A stretch of 64,000 bases of DNA from Oegoconia quadripuncta (taxonomy: Eukaryota; Arthropoda; Insecta; Lepidoptera; Autostichidae), in assembly GCA_949316235.1 (NCBI GenBank), contig OX438752.1:3371001-3435000 (forward strand), given 5' to 3'. Shown here piece after piece: positions 1 through 10,521 of this stretch. The notes below the pieces were generated by a model. That model was not told the DNA's origin. It made no database searches and saw nothing but the letters and a program-made list of their open reading frames with translations. The position numbers and the translations under genes were made by a program. Position 1 is the stretch's first letter. Each line of letters opens with the position of its first letter.

Positions 1-1865
1 GCACACTGGGCACTCGAACAGCGAGGCTAGGTCGGCGGACATGACTGTTGGCACGTTAACGAGAGCAGGTACTCCCGTCACTGAACAACTGGAACTGCTA
101 GCTCCGCGCCGCTTGTTGTTTGTGCTCATTTCACTGTCACGCGCAACATTAGACTTGTCGATCAACGACCAACTAGTTTATTTCCGTTCGCGACACTTGG
201 AAATTTCAATAGGCAACTCATTTGTATCCTTCAACTGCTGATTTTCTCCGTCTCGTGGTTGTGTTGAAGTACAAATCCATCACAGCTCCGGGAGGCAATG
301 TTGTATTTTGCAGTTATCACAATCGTACGACAGTGTGGTAATGAGAACAACAGTCCATTGGTTTTGAAGTGAACAGTCTGTGTCCACCAGAATATTATCA
401 GAGTTAGGTAAAACACTGTGGTTGGTTTGGTGTGGGAATAAATAACAAAATCATTAGGCAGTGTAATAAAATGGACTGAATTCGTCGAACAATTTTCATT
501 AAAGACAGACCAACCAATCAAAAAGCAAATTGCAAAGGATGACAGACAGACAGCATGAAGGAACCATGTCATGCATGTCACCCAATAATGTTTCCACTGA
601 AAAAATTTCTTCGCTCATTTCATTCGAAAACGACGTTTCCGCTAAATGAACTTTCGCTTTACCGACGCCTTGCCTTGTTTGCTTTATTTAGCAGTTTTTT
701 ATTAAGAACGTTAAGATAATATATATACATTAATTTTCCGATAAAATATATATATATATATATATATACACTTTAAATTACCGCTCATTCAAGGGGCCGA
801 ATCTCCAGAAAAAAATGAATAAGAACAAAATGGTTGCCTTTTTAAATATTATTACACTTTATGATACATATGACACATACTACAATTTATGATTGGGCAA
901 AACATAGAATAAAATGAAAAAGACTGATTGCAGGGCGGTTAAATACTTTTGCTAATTATCAATTTTGGCTTTTTACACAACATCATAATCAGCCACAGGA
1001 CGTCTACTACTGAACATAAGGTTTGGTTAAATCCTTTGGAAGAAATAAACAAAATGGAGTGATGTCATAAAGAGTGTTTGATTTAAAGTAACTTTAATAA
1101 GTAGATTTAGGCCCGTATTACAGAACATTACTCAAACATCTACGCTTGAGGACATATAGAAAGGGTCAGTTTTATACAACTTGGATAGCGGCATCTTTTT
1201 CTAACAATGCTTAAGCGCAGATCTACGCTTGAGCAACATTCTGAAATAAGGGCCTTAGTTTACATGTTAGGCTTACATTCAAAGGTTGAATAAATGTCAC
1301 ATAAAAAAAATCCCTTGCCTCCTAACAAAAACCTAATTATAAGTGGAAGCACTGAAAGTCGATAATTTTTTATTTGAAAAGTGTTTTGGCTTAGAATTCA
1401 GTCCTTTGGCCGCAAAAGTATGATTGCTCCTTTATTTAACGCTTCGGAGAGTAAGCACGAAAACGGTCGTGAAAATGCCACCTATCCAAGACTGACCGAG
1501 CCAAATATTGCTTAACTTCGCTAATCGTAAAGTACTTTTACTTATTATCTACACTACTTAGGCACAAACGGCAAGGTTCTACAATGTTCACTGAACAACC
1601 ACAATAAAATTATTCAATGACTTCCGTCCGCCGCTTCTATGATATCATCATACCCCCGATGGTGGCAATTTCGCCACTACTCTTCTCCTACTGTAACCAT
1701 TTTATGCTAGGATCAACACTGGTAGCGGCGTCTACGAAAAATAGAATACAATGGAATAAATCTTTATTTGCTAAAAATGTAAAAATCTTTATTTGCTAGA
1801 CAGTGCCCTACTTGACCCTATTAGAGACCCCAGAATATTTAAAAGAAAAAATAGGGTGTGGAAGT
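1..1865. other. No recognised gene; AT-rich intergenic sequence
   Basis: I see no convincing exon. Short ORFs at 41-241 (+) and 231-581 (-) overlap each other and show no domain. A short fragment near 980-1020 (CATAATCAGCCACAGGACG) recurs near 50245 and resembles a worn interspersed repeat. The first 200 bases are less AT-rich than what follows, but I cannot assign a promoter or gene. Confidence 0.5.
743..769. repeat. (AT)n microsatellite
   Basis: An uninterrupted run of TA dinucleotides following TTCCGATAAAA. Confidence 0.8.
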
Positions 1866-1869
1866 AGGA

Positions 1870-3445
1870 AAAGAAGTTTCCATCGGCAAATGGGAGTGAA
1901 GCCAATGAATTACCATACGCGCCATAGCACATATTGGCCACTTTAATCCTCATGTCGCTTTGAAAACCCCAGTAAAAGCATAAAAGTTCGATTTGACACG
2001 GTTGCCTATTACGCGAGTGTTGTCACAAAAGGCAAAGTTTCCCTCCAGGATGACTCCAAGATAGGTGACATAGGATTTACTTTTCACTGGGACCTCTTTG
2101 AAACGAATACCGGGTGGCACTTTGAGGTGACCCTTGAGTAACAGTTGCAGGGTCTTATGAGGGGCAAAATCTTACCTATTCCTCTGTCCCCAATCCCCGG
2201 TCAACGCCAAACACATCGGCGCCCGTCTCACCAGGACTGTACGCGAATCGCCCTCTATCAGTAGCAAACCGTCGTTTGCGTTTGCGAACAATGGGCAGCC
2301 TAGCGGAATAAGAAAGCCGTCAAAGCATACATCCCACAAATACGGCCCAAACACCGACCCCTGGAGGACATCCTATCTAATTCTATCGAGCTGTTAGCAA
2401 GGCATTCCAACAACATTCTATAGATGTTATTGGAGCAGCCTCTAGCTTACAGCTTAAGCATTGTCATGCATTGTCGAAGGTACCCGAAATGTCTAGGAAA
2501 ATTCCTAAGACATATATGGCTGTTGACTGTAACCGTCCTTCGTACCGACATTATTGCATCCACTGTCGATTTACCCGGGGTAAAACCGAACTGTTTAGGG
2601 TGCTGCGTAAGGCCTTTAGACGCGGCACGATAAGTATCTCCAACAACTTACCCAAAGCTGGAAGAAGCGTTATGGGCCTGTATGGGTCTTGAGTGGTTTA
2701 TCCCAAGATTTGTGAATAATCATAACGATTCCCAATCTCCATATTGAGGGAAAGACCCGGCCTCTCGGCAGCGATTTAGCACATGTTGAGCGGCTTCTGA
2801 TGCTATCCATATGAGATTCGAAATCTTGTCTGCTACTGGGGCCTTGTTAGTTGGTCAAGATACAGCTACCTCAATGAGCTTCTACTACGGTGGCGCGCGT
2901 GGAGTGTGGGGTATCCGGGACATTAGCATTGCTCCCCGTATTTGACACTGATGCGAGGTGTAATTCTCCCTGTTGTCATCCGAGAATAATACCCGGAGGA
3001 GCTGTCTTCCGGTGTCATCTGCTGAATTTGTTTTGGTTTAGACATTATTGAAGTACAGGTTGGCCGAACGGCGCCCAGTTTTAAATTCGTGGTATACCGG
3101 AGAGCACGGGTCCTAATTTGCTATGCCAGTTGCATGATCCTTCAAATTTTTAGTTTTGGAAAGAGTAACCGCTGACATGTAACGTGATCTCGCATATCTA
3201 TGTTTCAACAGGGCTTCATAGTATTGTGGACCATCTATGCCTAACCTTCGCAGTTTATTTAATCTTCACCGTGCACTTCTAAATTTTCCACGTCAATTGA
3301 CAAGGCCACCATGACCAGTTGTACTGAGAGTCAATGGTCAGCAATGGGAAGATGAGTTGTACTCGTACTACAGGTCAGCCGCAATATTGCCCCGATTGTG
3401 CGGCCTTTTCACGCCAACAATCTGGCAGCCCTCTTCAGCAGGTTT
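1870..3445 (-). pseudogene. Decayed LINE reverse transcriptase (I/LOA-like), antisense
   Basis: Read on the minus strand, pieces of a non-LTR reverse transcriptase appear in order across several frames. A QFGFTPGKSTVDAI segment (about 2560-2610) is the usual RT start. DVLGPFLWDVCFDGF follows (about 2310-2370). FANANDG stands where the catalytic YADDG is expected, so the active site is destroyed. Then come LTGDWGQRNR, HKTLQLLLKGHLKVPPG and VTYLGVILEGNFAF (about 2030-2230). The order and spacing fit the RT of the I/LOA group. Frameshifts and stops make it a dead copy; the clade call is from motif memory. Confidence 0.65.
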
Positions 3446-3455
3446 AATAGAACTT

Positions 3456-3648
3456 TAACCGCCTCCGTGGCTCAGTGTAAACAACATAGGGTTTACGAAT
3501 CGAAGGTCGCGGGTTCGATCCCCAGCGGGGTACCCGTTTAGTACTCGGTTTGGTTGGTGGTAGGGCATTTTAAACGTCCGCCTGGCTAGCTAATACCATC
3601 TTATCTAAATCTGCCGCCAAACAGCAATGGTAATAGCACTATATATAT
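3456..3648 (+). mobile_element. SINE-B copy 1, 5' part
   Basis: tRNA-derived SINE head: ACCGCCTCCGTGGCTCAG (box A-like) and GGTCGCGGGTTCGATCCCC (box B-like), then the family body (TTGGTTGGTGGTAGGGCATT, TAATCTGCCGCC-like). The copy is interrupted at about 3648 by SINE-A and resumes at 3889. Confidence 0.8.
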
Positions 3649-3888
3649 AAGGTTGCGGGTTCGAATCCCGCTAGGGGCATACGTTTGTGTGATGAATACG
3701 GACATGTGTACCCGAGTTATGAATGTTTTCATTTATAATAAGTATTTACTTACAAAAAAAATGTATTTATGTAGTAGGTAGGTATATCAACCATCTGGTA
3801 TCCACAACAAAAGCCTATAGTTGCTTACTGTGGAACTAGATGGCGCTGTGTGTATGTCTTAAGGATATTTATTATTTATATTATTTTT
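3649..3888 (+). mobile_element. SINE-A copy 1, nested inside SINE-B
   Basis: Begins at the box B (GGTTGCGGGTTCGAATCCCG), so the box A end is missing. It continues through the family body (GATGAATACGGACATGTGTA, CATCTGGTATCCACAAC, GGAACTAGATGGCGCTGTG) and ends in a TTATTTA-rich tail. SINE-B sequence lies on both sides. Confidence 0.8.
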
Positions 3889-4033
3889 GTTGTATTCCGG
3901 TTGTCAGAGATAAAACAGCCAGTTCCCCAAATATTTGGGTTTCCGGGTTAGTACGCTTCCACCTTCGGCCTCATCTTCACTTAACATGAGGTGTGATTGA
4001 GGCCAAGTGCTAACCCGTTGTGCTTAAAAAACT
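3889..4033 (+). mobile_element. SINE-B copy 1, 3' part
   Basis: Resumes with TGTATTCCGGTTGTCAGAG, then TTTGGGTTTCCGGGTTAGTA, CTTCCACCTTCGGCCTCATC and AGGTGTGATTGAGG, ending in a short A-rich tail. Matches the 3' half of full copies at 7962 and 35943. Confidence 0.8.
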
Positions 4034-5158
4034 CACTATAGCCTCCTTAGTATTTCTGAAGTTGGTAGATCGGCCGCTCGCTCTGCGGTTGGGTATGCTA
4101 TAAAGGAGAATATATATTCGAACGTTAGGGGCCGACCGGATTTCCATACATGATTACAAAAGTACTATTTATATTATCCAGTGTCACTATCACAATTACT
4201 TAACTAACAAACTAGATACTTAGAGTTTCCCCAATCATGATCTTATCACCTAGGTCACGTTTAGCAGCTCACCAACACTTATAGACATGAGCTAAAATAA
4301 ACATGATTGAAGTCGAAACTTTAAAATTTTAAAATTTTTGGACTAGACACAGACACGCTCCTCAGGGGGAAGGTAGGGAATGTCAGCAGTTGACTTTTAT
4401 ATAAATTTGGCGATGATTCGTAGTAGCTACCGAGAGATAACGCTGGAGTTGGTACCTACCTATATCGACGCCTTATCTACACCGATATAAAGCAAATAGA
4501 AAGGAAATGCAATTTGTACGTTAAATAGATAAATGTTAAAGATATTGTAAATTTAGTTCAGATAAAATGTTCATAATTGCTATACGTATATGTACAGGTC
4601 TCTGTTTGAACCTTTTTATTTTAATTACTTTGTAGATTACAATCTTATTAATGTAATCATAAGTGTGTGTGGTGAGGACACGTGATTAAAAAGGTGTTTA
4701 CTGTTGATATGGTGCGAGTAGCCACGACGAGGAAAGCATAAATCAAAGGTAGGTCCATAGCAGATAAGGTGCACCGGCCGGTGTCTGACAATGCTCGCTA
4801 TGTATACATATTATAGGTATCATTGATATACTATTAAAGATACTATAAAACAGAAACTTATTAATAAAGCGTACTATAAAATATCAGACTATTTAGATGA
4901 TAAACATCTTTTGACATAAACAGCTCGTTTGCATGCCAGACTATTTCACAATTAATAATGAAATGTAAAAGCTTATTTGTAATATAAAAACCTGTTTTTA
5001 AAATAGCTACCCCTCGAGTTTATTACTTGTTCTTCTCAGGGGATAATTGCATTTTGAACAAGCAGTAGCTTAAATAACTCTTTAAATATTTAAAAACCAA
5101 AGAACCCGACATTATATAGGTATATTGCGGACGCCATGATGGGTTTCTTACCATAACA
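4034..5158. other. AT-rich intergenic stretch with one LINE tail
   Basis: No ORF of note. Apart from the LINE 3' fragment at 4835-5075 I see no recognisable feature. Confidence 0.4.
4835..5075 (+). pseudogene. 3' end fragment of a CR1/jockey-like LINE
   Basis: The frame reads [20 protein letters not shown], the usual C-terminal end of a common insect LINE RT. It is followed by the 3' UTR signature (CCCCTCGAGTTTATTACTTG, TTCTTCTCAGGGG). The same end occurs at 22650-22925 and, as UTR only, near 7800 and 30930. Confidence 0.65.
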
Positions 5159-5160
5159 TA

Positions 5161-5578
5161 TTGGGTCTTTACCTATGAAATTGGAGTTTTTTTTCTTCGT
5201 TAATCATATGTACAAATTCCTGTGATTTTCAAAGTTATATCCAAATTTGTTTATTTGGAAAATGGAATATTATTTCAAGGTTTCACATGAAATATTTTTA
5301 ATTTCTGGGCTAAATCACATAGTAAAAAAAAATTGAACAGAGCTCTTTTCATGTGCTTCCCATAATCATTTCTTAGATTCGCTGAAACTTTTATAATGCA
5401 GTTACTTTTAAAAATTAACGCTGCCTATACATAACTTAATGTTATCCGATAATACACACAAAGTTTAGCTAAATTTGGATTTGCTGTTCCCAAAAAAAAA
5501 ATCAAAGATATTTGTACGGAGAAAACGTCTTAATGAAATTCTTCATACAAAACGCCAATTTCATAGGTAAGAATCTAA
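5161..5578 (+). mobile_element. MITE-M copy 1 (mariner-type, TA target site)
   Basis: Terminal inverted repeats TTGGGTCTTTACCTATGAAA (left) and ...TTTCATAGGTAAGAATCTAA (right), flanked by TA on both sides. There is no coding capacity. Copy 2 at 29762-30184 is closely similar along its length. The terminus matches a mariner remnant at 60598. Confidence 0.8.
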
Positions 5579-6297
5579 TATATCCTATGACAGTCCGGAT
5601 ACCAAGACGATTCTAATGATACCATGCACTTAAAAATCCGTCAAGACGTTTAGGCTACAGGATGCGCCAAAGGAACGGACATACATACATACTTAAACTG
5701 CAAAAACATTACCCTCCTCCTTTTATACAAAATAAAGCATTTTTGACTTTGGCTTTGACATATATAATTAATAATATAATTTCTCAAAGAATAAAGAAGT
5801 AATTTGGAAAATAAAAATTACTAGTCAACTGTATTTAAACGACTTCAAAAAAGGAAGAGGTTCTGTATTCGGGGCGTATTTTTTTTTTATTTGTATCAAA
5901 TCTTTGTCACACTTGTGTGTTTGTTTACACTTATTGACCACAGCAAACTTCTTGTCGTTACGCTTTGCTTGCCGTCCCCATTCATACCCAATCTAATCTC
6001 AGTGAATTTGTCACACGCATTTGTTAGGGGGAATCCCCTTTTTAACACCCGACGAAAAACGACGGTGTTATGTGTTTGACGGCGTTGTTTGTGCGTCTCC
6101 AGTCTTTGTCCGGATGTAGGTATTTCATTAATGCGTGGACCGATTTGAGAGCAGTTTTTAAATATTAAAGACAGGTTATTAGCCATTGATAAAAATCGTT
6201 TTAGGCCGTTTCGATGTTATTATGGTCTCCAGGGCTTAGACAATCTAAGCATCGGGGCTTTGATTATTGGGGAATTTCATATTTTTTTTCATATTTA
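5579..6297. repeat. Dispersed repeat (about 5830-6225), otherwise unassigned
   Basis: The stretch GACTTCAAAAAAGGAAGAGG ... TTTGTCCGGATGTAG ... GACCGATTTGAGAG ... AAAATCGTTTTAGGCCGTTTC is shared with 25740-25985 (TTTGTCCGGATGTATCC, GGTCCGATTTGAGTGG, AAAATCGGTTGGGCTGTTTC). The two facing ORFs here (5891-6079 +, 5896-6186 -) are by-products of the repeat. Confidence 0.5.
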
Positions 6298-6298
6298 A

Positions 6299-6345
6299 GA
6301 GGCGTGGAGAGAGGAGGGAGGCCTTTGCCTAGGGGACAGTGTAGA
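6299..6345 (+). pseudogene. Short LINE 3' coding fragment
   Basis: GTGGAGAGAGGAGGGAGGCC followed by TTTGCCTAGGGGACAGTGTA matches the end of the LINE fragment at 63705-63862, which encodes WRERREAFAQQWDS. Only about 45 bp survive. Confidence 0.6.
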
Positions 6346-6420
6346 CAGTAAGTGCAGGGACACGCCTGGTACTGTACCGACCGAATTATCGGTCGTAGTA
6401 TTCGATTGGCACGACACACC

Positions 6421-6658
6421 TTTTTTTTTTTTTTTTTTTTTCGCGGGGAAATGCTTTTAGCGTACCGCTCGCCTGGGGGACGGCGAGACGGTTATGTGGG
6501 ACTCCCCTTCCTAACGGGAGGGATACCCACTAAAACCCCGCGGCGACCTTCTTCGGCAGTAGGGAGGACCTGGGAACGCATAGGCGGCTCCAGGTCCCCC
6601 CCCGCCATGCCCCCCCTCACAAGGGGAGGGGAGGGGAGGGGAGGACGATACACCTAAC
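6421..6658 (-). mobile_element. 3' UTR of an R1-like LINE, antisense
   Basis: Starts with a poly-T run (the element's poly-A on the minus strand). Next come CGCGGGGAAATGC, CGCTCGCCTGGGGGACGGCG and a GC-rich segment ending CCCCTCACAAGGGGAGGGGA. The same tail follows the R1-like RT at 12030-12146 and lies alone at 31469-31700. The 101-codon ORF here is not a gene. Confidence 0.75.
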
Positions 6659-6659
6659 A

Positions 6660-7479
6660 CACCGAAAGCGCAATTACGCGGCGCGCTGGGTCTAGTTCAG
6701 CGCGTTACGCGACGGAATATACGTGGCGTAGTCGTCTTCTGTGTCAATGTGGTCACTAAAAGAGACGAAAGACACTTCTACTGAAAAAGGGAGGTTAGTC
6801 AATTGCTGAACAGGAACGCGACGTTGCCGCTCTTTGCTATGGTAGCGTGCGCTGAACGCTCAACTATGCTGGCCGAACATGCCGGCCGTCACGTAACACG
6901 TCGCGTAATGTGTCGCTTGCTATGCAAAATACATGAAAGACGTTTTCGCGGAAACAGCTAGATGAAAGGTTTGGGACTACGCAGAACGCCGCGTAATTTC
7001 AGCTGATGTGTCATAGGTAACTTAAGAACCCGAATTCTCGGTGCCGTACCTTCCGAAGGTGTGTCATAAAAATACATAATGTAAATACAAGATACTGTGC
7101 ATATCGGTTGCTCACACAAAGTCACGTCATTCAAGGGTAATACGCTTTCATAATATAAGGTTCCGGCTGACATTCAAAATTTGCCTTTAAATAAATCATG
7201 TGCCAAAGGCTATTATAAAATTTCTATCTAGATGATAAGAATTTTCTTTATTTTTGTTATTATTATTATTTATTTTTTCTCATTGGTCATCATTAATTAG
7301 TAATTTTGCTTTACAAATTCTTTCATTATTTTATTATATATTTATAAGGTACTTTTGTGTGTATTATTTTGTTATGTATGTGGTATCCATCTATATGTAT
7401 ATATAGCTATTTATGTATATAATATATATGTATAAATGTATGGTTGTAGTTTTTGTTTATTAAATAAGTAATTGATTAT
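6660..7479. other. Unassigned intergenic sequence
   Basis: A moderately GC-rich part (6660-6960, with several GCGCG and ACGCG motifs) passes into AT-rich DNA. No domain-bearing ORF and no clear repeat termini were found. Confidence 0.4.
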
Positions 7480-7728
7480 GTAGGTATTTCATATCTGCAT
7501 CCGTATTTTGCACAACCTGCCTGTTCTATAAAGTTATACTCCTACACCCAAAGGTTGCCTGGAAGAGATCGCTTTTAGTGATAAGGCTGCCTAATTTAAC
7601 TCTTATCAGTATTGTGTTTTGTAAAATGTATGTTCTCCTTTTGTACAATAAAGTGTATTTGTATTGTATTGTATTGTATTGTATTGCATTGCATTGCATT
7701 GCATTGCATTGTATTGTATTGTATTGTA
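7480..7728 (+). repeat. LINE-like 3' UTR ending in a pentanucleotide microsatellite
   Basis: The sequence CACAACCTGCCTG ... ACCCAAAGGTTGCCTGGAAG ... AGTGATAAGGCTGCC ... GTACAATAAAGTGTATTTGT runs into an (ATTGT)n/(ATTGC)n array at about 7658-7728. Related tails occur at 13181-13392 and 61560-61680. A 3' UTR ending in a microsatellite suggests a non-LTR retroelement tail. Confidence 0.6.
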
Positions 7729-7784
7729 AGAATGCATGGACATGAACCGCTCCGCGATCATCAGTCTGTTTTTTTTTTCAATGT

Positions 7785-7880
7785 CGGATCATAAATTGTA
7801 AAAATACACTTGTTTAAAAAGAGCAACCCCTGAGTTTCTTGTCGTTCTTCTCTGGGGAGTCTACCTTGCGAATGAGCCAA
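7785..7880 (+). pseudogene. LINE 3' UTR fragment
   Basis: GAGCAACCCCTGAGTTTCTT, then GTTCTTCTCTGGGGAG: the same 3' UTR signature as at 22840-22925, without the coding end. Confidence 0.55.
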
Positions 7881-7961
7881 AATTCTTTGTCATGACGTTT
7901 TCAAATTTTATTTTTAAATCTTATGAAATCTAACTCCTTTTTTGAGTTTAAGTTTGAATTT

Positions 7962-8289
7962 TAACCGCCTCCGTGGCTCACTGTAAAATGTTTACGAGTC
8001 GGTGGTCGCGGGTTTGATCCCCAGCGGGGTACATATTTAAGTAGTCGGTTTGGTTGGTGATAGGGCATTTTAAATGTCCGCCTGGCTAGCTATCACCATC
8101 TTATTTAAATCTGCCGCCAAGCAACAATGTTAATAGCATTGTTGTGTTCCGGTTGTCAGAGATAAGATAGCCAGTCCCCCAAATGTGTTGGGGTTTCCGG
8201 ATCAGTACGCTTCCACCTTCAACCTCATCTTCACTAAACATCAGGTGTGATTGAGTTCAAACACCAATCCGTTGTACAATAAAAAAAAT
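7962..8289 (+). mobile_element. SINE-B copy 2 (full length)
   Basis: Complete copy with box A-like CCGTGGCTCACTG, box B-like GTCGCGGGTTTGATCCCC and the body through CATCAGGTGTGATTGAG, ending in an A-rich tail. With 25996 and 35943 it defines the family length of about 330 bp. Confidence 0.85.
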
Positions 8290-8415
8290 TCTTAGCCATG
8301 TTTTTAGCAATATATAACTTTTAACACAATTGGTTTGGTTTATCTGGATAGTTTAATAATTCGATTTCAATTTTTTTTATTTAATAGATATTTAATTTTA
8401 CATCTTACGTATGTA

Positions 8416-8696
8416 TGTACAGACGGATCTCCCTAAAAGTATTATATGGACCGTATGGACCGAAGTACTCTAGCACCATCTATTAGAAAGTATTCATACA
8501 ATATCAACACTCAAACCAAATCCATAATAACATGTCACATATAAATGAGTAAGAATATTTCGTCAACTCTGCTAATTGATATCGTGGTCTAGTGGCAATA
8601 TTAAAATAATAAAAAGATAAGGAAAATAGTAAAAGTAAAAATTTTTGGAGGTAACACTTTAGCCCATGTGATACTTTTAGGATGATTGGTTTGTAC
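8416..8696 (+). mobile_element. Element T copy 1 (TIR element, internally deleted)
   Basis: Imperfect terminal inverted repeats: left TACAGACGGATCTCCCTAAA, right read inward TACAAACCAATCATCCTAAA. Most of the body matches copy 2 at 21315-21729 in opposite orientation (GACCGTATGGACCGAAGTAC, GATATCGTGGTCTAGTGGCA). About 130 bp after the tRNA-like box A is missing here. Confidence 0.7.
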
Positions 8697-9012
8697 TAGC
8701 AGAATGTTAGCGGGGTTACAAGTCGCGTAATGTTGGGTATTCCAACTTCCTGAGCGGAAGGCTAGTGCGGGATCGTGGGCTGATGATGTAAATGCGGACG
8801 GAGGTTCCTCCCCTCTGGAACTCCGCCTACAGACTGATGATGAAGCGCTGACCTTGGGTGGGCAGGTGGTCTTGCAGGTCGCTGGTGGACTTGGTGTCAG
8901 TAGTTTTAAAGTAAACGGTACACTGATGATTTCAACTGATTTATTGATACAACTTATGCCATCTGGCTAATACAAATGATCCTGCCTAATAAAAACATAT
9001 CCGGCTTCTTGC
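8697..9012. other. Unassigned spacer
   Basis: A short GC-rich part (about 8750-8900) has no recognised domain. Nothing further is visible. Confidence 0.35.
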
Positions 9013-9547
9013 CGGTGCGCGTGTAGGAACGCAAGGGTAAAGGGCTCGACCGCCTCGTCTGAGAGCCAAAGTAAGAAGGGCTGAACAAACTAAGAGAGTG
9101 AGAGTCGTTGACAAAAGGTAGTGCCACACTCACAAGTTTGTAGTGGTAGAGCCACGCTGTAAGCTATTAGCTTGCAGCATGAATGGGCCGGCTCGACCGG
9201 GGAGTACGGGTGGTACTCGCAGAAGACCGACGTCTGAGTAGTGGCATTTTGCCACTGCGCTTCGTCCGGTGAGCGAGGGCGCCGGAGGCCCACCTTCCAG
9301 TCTCTCTCCAGAATGGTAGCGGTATTTAAAGTACCCCAGGAGGGTACCAGCACTATTAGTGCTGGAGAATCCCTCATCGCTCAGGCCGCCCTACTTATTC
9401 TGGGGTGGACACCTTCCTCAAAGGCCGGCAACGCATCTGTGACCCTTTTGGTGTTGCGGGTGTCCATGGGCGGCGGTGATTGCTTTCCATCAGGTGACCC
9501 GCATGCTCGTTTGCCGCCCTCTCATATAAAAAAAAAAAAAAAAAAAC
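9013..9547 (+). mobile_element. GC-rich SINE-like retroposon, copy 1
   Basis: A GC-rich unit ends in GGTGACCCGCATGCTCGTTT, GCCGCCCTCTCATAT and poly-A. Around 9140-9215, GTAGTGGTAGAGCCAC and GGCTCGACCGGGG resemble polymerase III boxes A and B. A minus-strand copy lies at 37674-38090. Its last 110 bases match the end of a LINE at 10720-10830, suggesting it borrows that LINE's 3' tail. The ORF at 9241-9600 reads into poly-A and is not a gene. It ends 118 bp before exon 1 of the receptor gene. Confidence 0.65.
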
Positions 9548-9663
9548 AATATAAAAATCGAGTTACCAACATGACTGAATTGAGGTATTGCCATAGATAA
9601 AGTAAACTGTGCACCTTTTAGTGTACACGTAACATTAAAAAAAGTAAGATTAGTATTCTTGCT

Positions 9664-10521
9664 ATGTTTCAGATGATCCTGGGTCGCAAATTCATCCATG
9701 AAGCAACAATATTAACAATCTTAACGGGCATACATAATTGCATAGCCATAGTAAAACCACAAACGCCTGTAGATATGAAAAGTCCTGAAGATGAATATTT
9801 ACCTTTTAGTAACTACGACCATTGTCCAATCGGTTTTACTTATGAACCATCTGAGCATTATTGCTACCGACTGAAAGGTCCTGAAACTTATGAGAACAGG
9901 TTCACAAATTGTGCTGGTAATCTATACCATATAAAATCAGACAAAGATGACGAGTTCTATAAGCACTTGCCAAAACTCGACGAATATTTATGGACTGAAC
10001 ATAAAACAATGTACCCGGGTGGATTTTTTATTGATTGGTTTAACCCGAACGATATAGTATCGTCGGAAGTTTATTATAAGGAAAAGGGAAATTTACTATT
10101 TTCATATATTTTAAATCAAGAATATTGCTTAATTTATAATAGAAATCAGAACAAAACTAGAATTACGGAGTGTAACATAGAATATTACAGGTTTTGTGTG
10201 ATAAAACCTTATGAATTCACAGAGCAACAGGATGGACGTAGAAACGCTGATTATATGCTCATGAGAAGTCCAGTAGCAACATATATCCAGGTCTCTCCCT
10301 ATTATGATTCACAGCCACCTCACTTGTTTGACTGGAATGAAGCAAAGAGCATATGTTCGAATGGAGGAGTTTCGTTACTTAGTAGAGGGTGGAGATACAT
10401 AAATCATCCATTGGTAGAAAGTTTTATATGGAATGCAACAATACCTGTGAATATAACTGTTTACTTAAACGCAGAGGACAATTTGGTAACTGAATATGAC
10501 GATACACGTGATAATGACTTG
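9664..10521 (+). CDS. Receptor exon 1: signal peptide, first lectin-like domain, start of the second
   Basis: Encodes residues 1-286. The hydrophobic run [17 protein letters not shown] (14-30) suggests a secretion signal. The first lectin-like domain shows [14 protein letters not shown]83, EYCLIY (C155), C170 and YRFC (C178), the usual cysteine spacing. It lacks an obvious EPN/QPD calcium-binding motif, so sugar binding is doubtful. The second domain begins with [10 protein letters not shown] (C231). Several N-x-S/T sites lie near 163, 257 and 263. The exon ends in phase 0 at TTG|GTAAGT; the ORF reads on past the donor to 10596 into LINE sequence, which is intron read-through. Confidence 0.88.

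Noticed and set aside
6352..6657. 101-codon glycine/arginine-rich ORF
   Set aside because: It runs through a poly-T and the GC-rich 3' UTR of an R1-like LINE found in three places.
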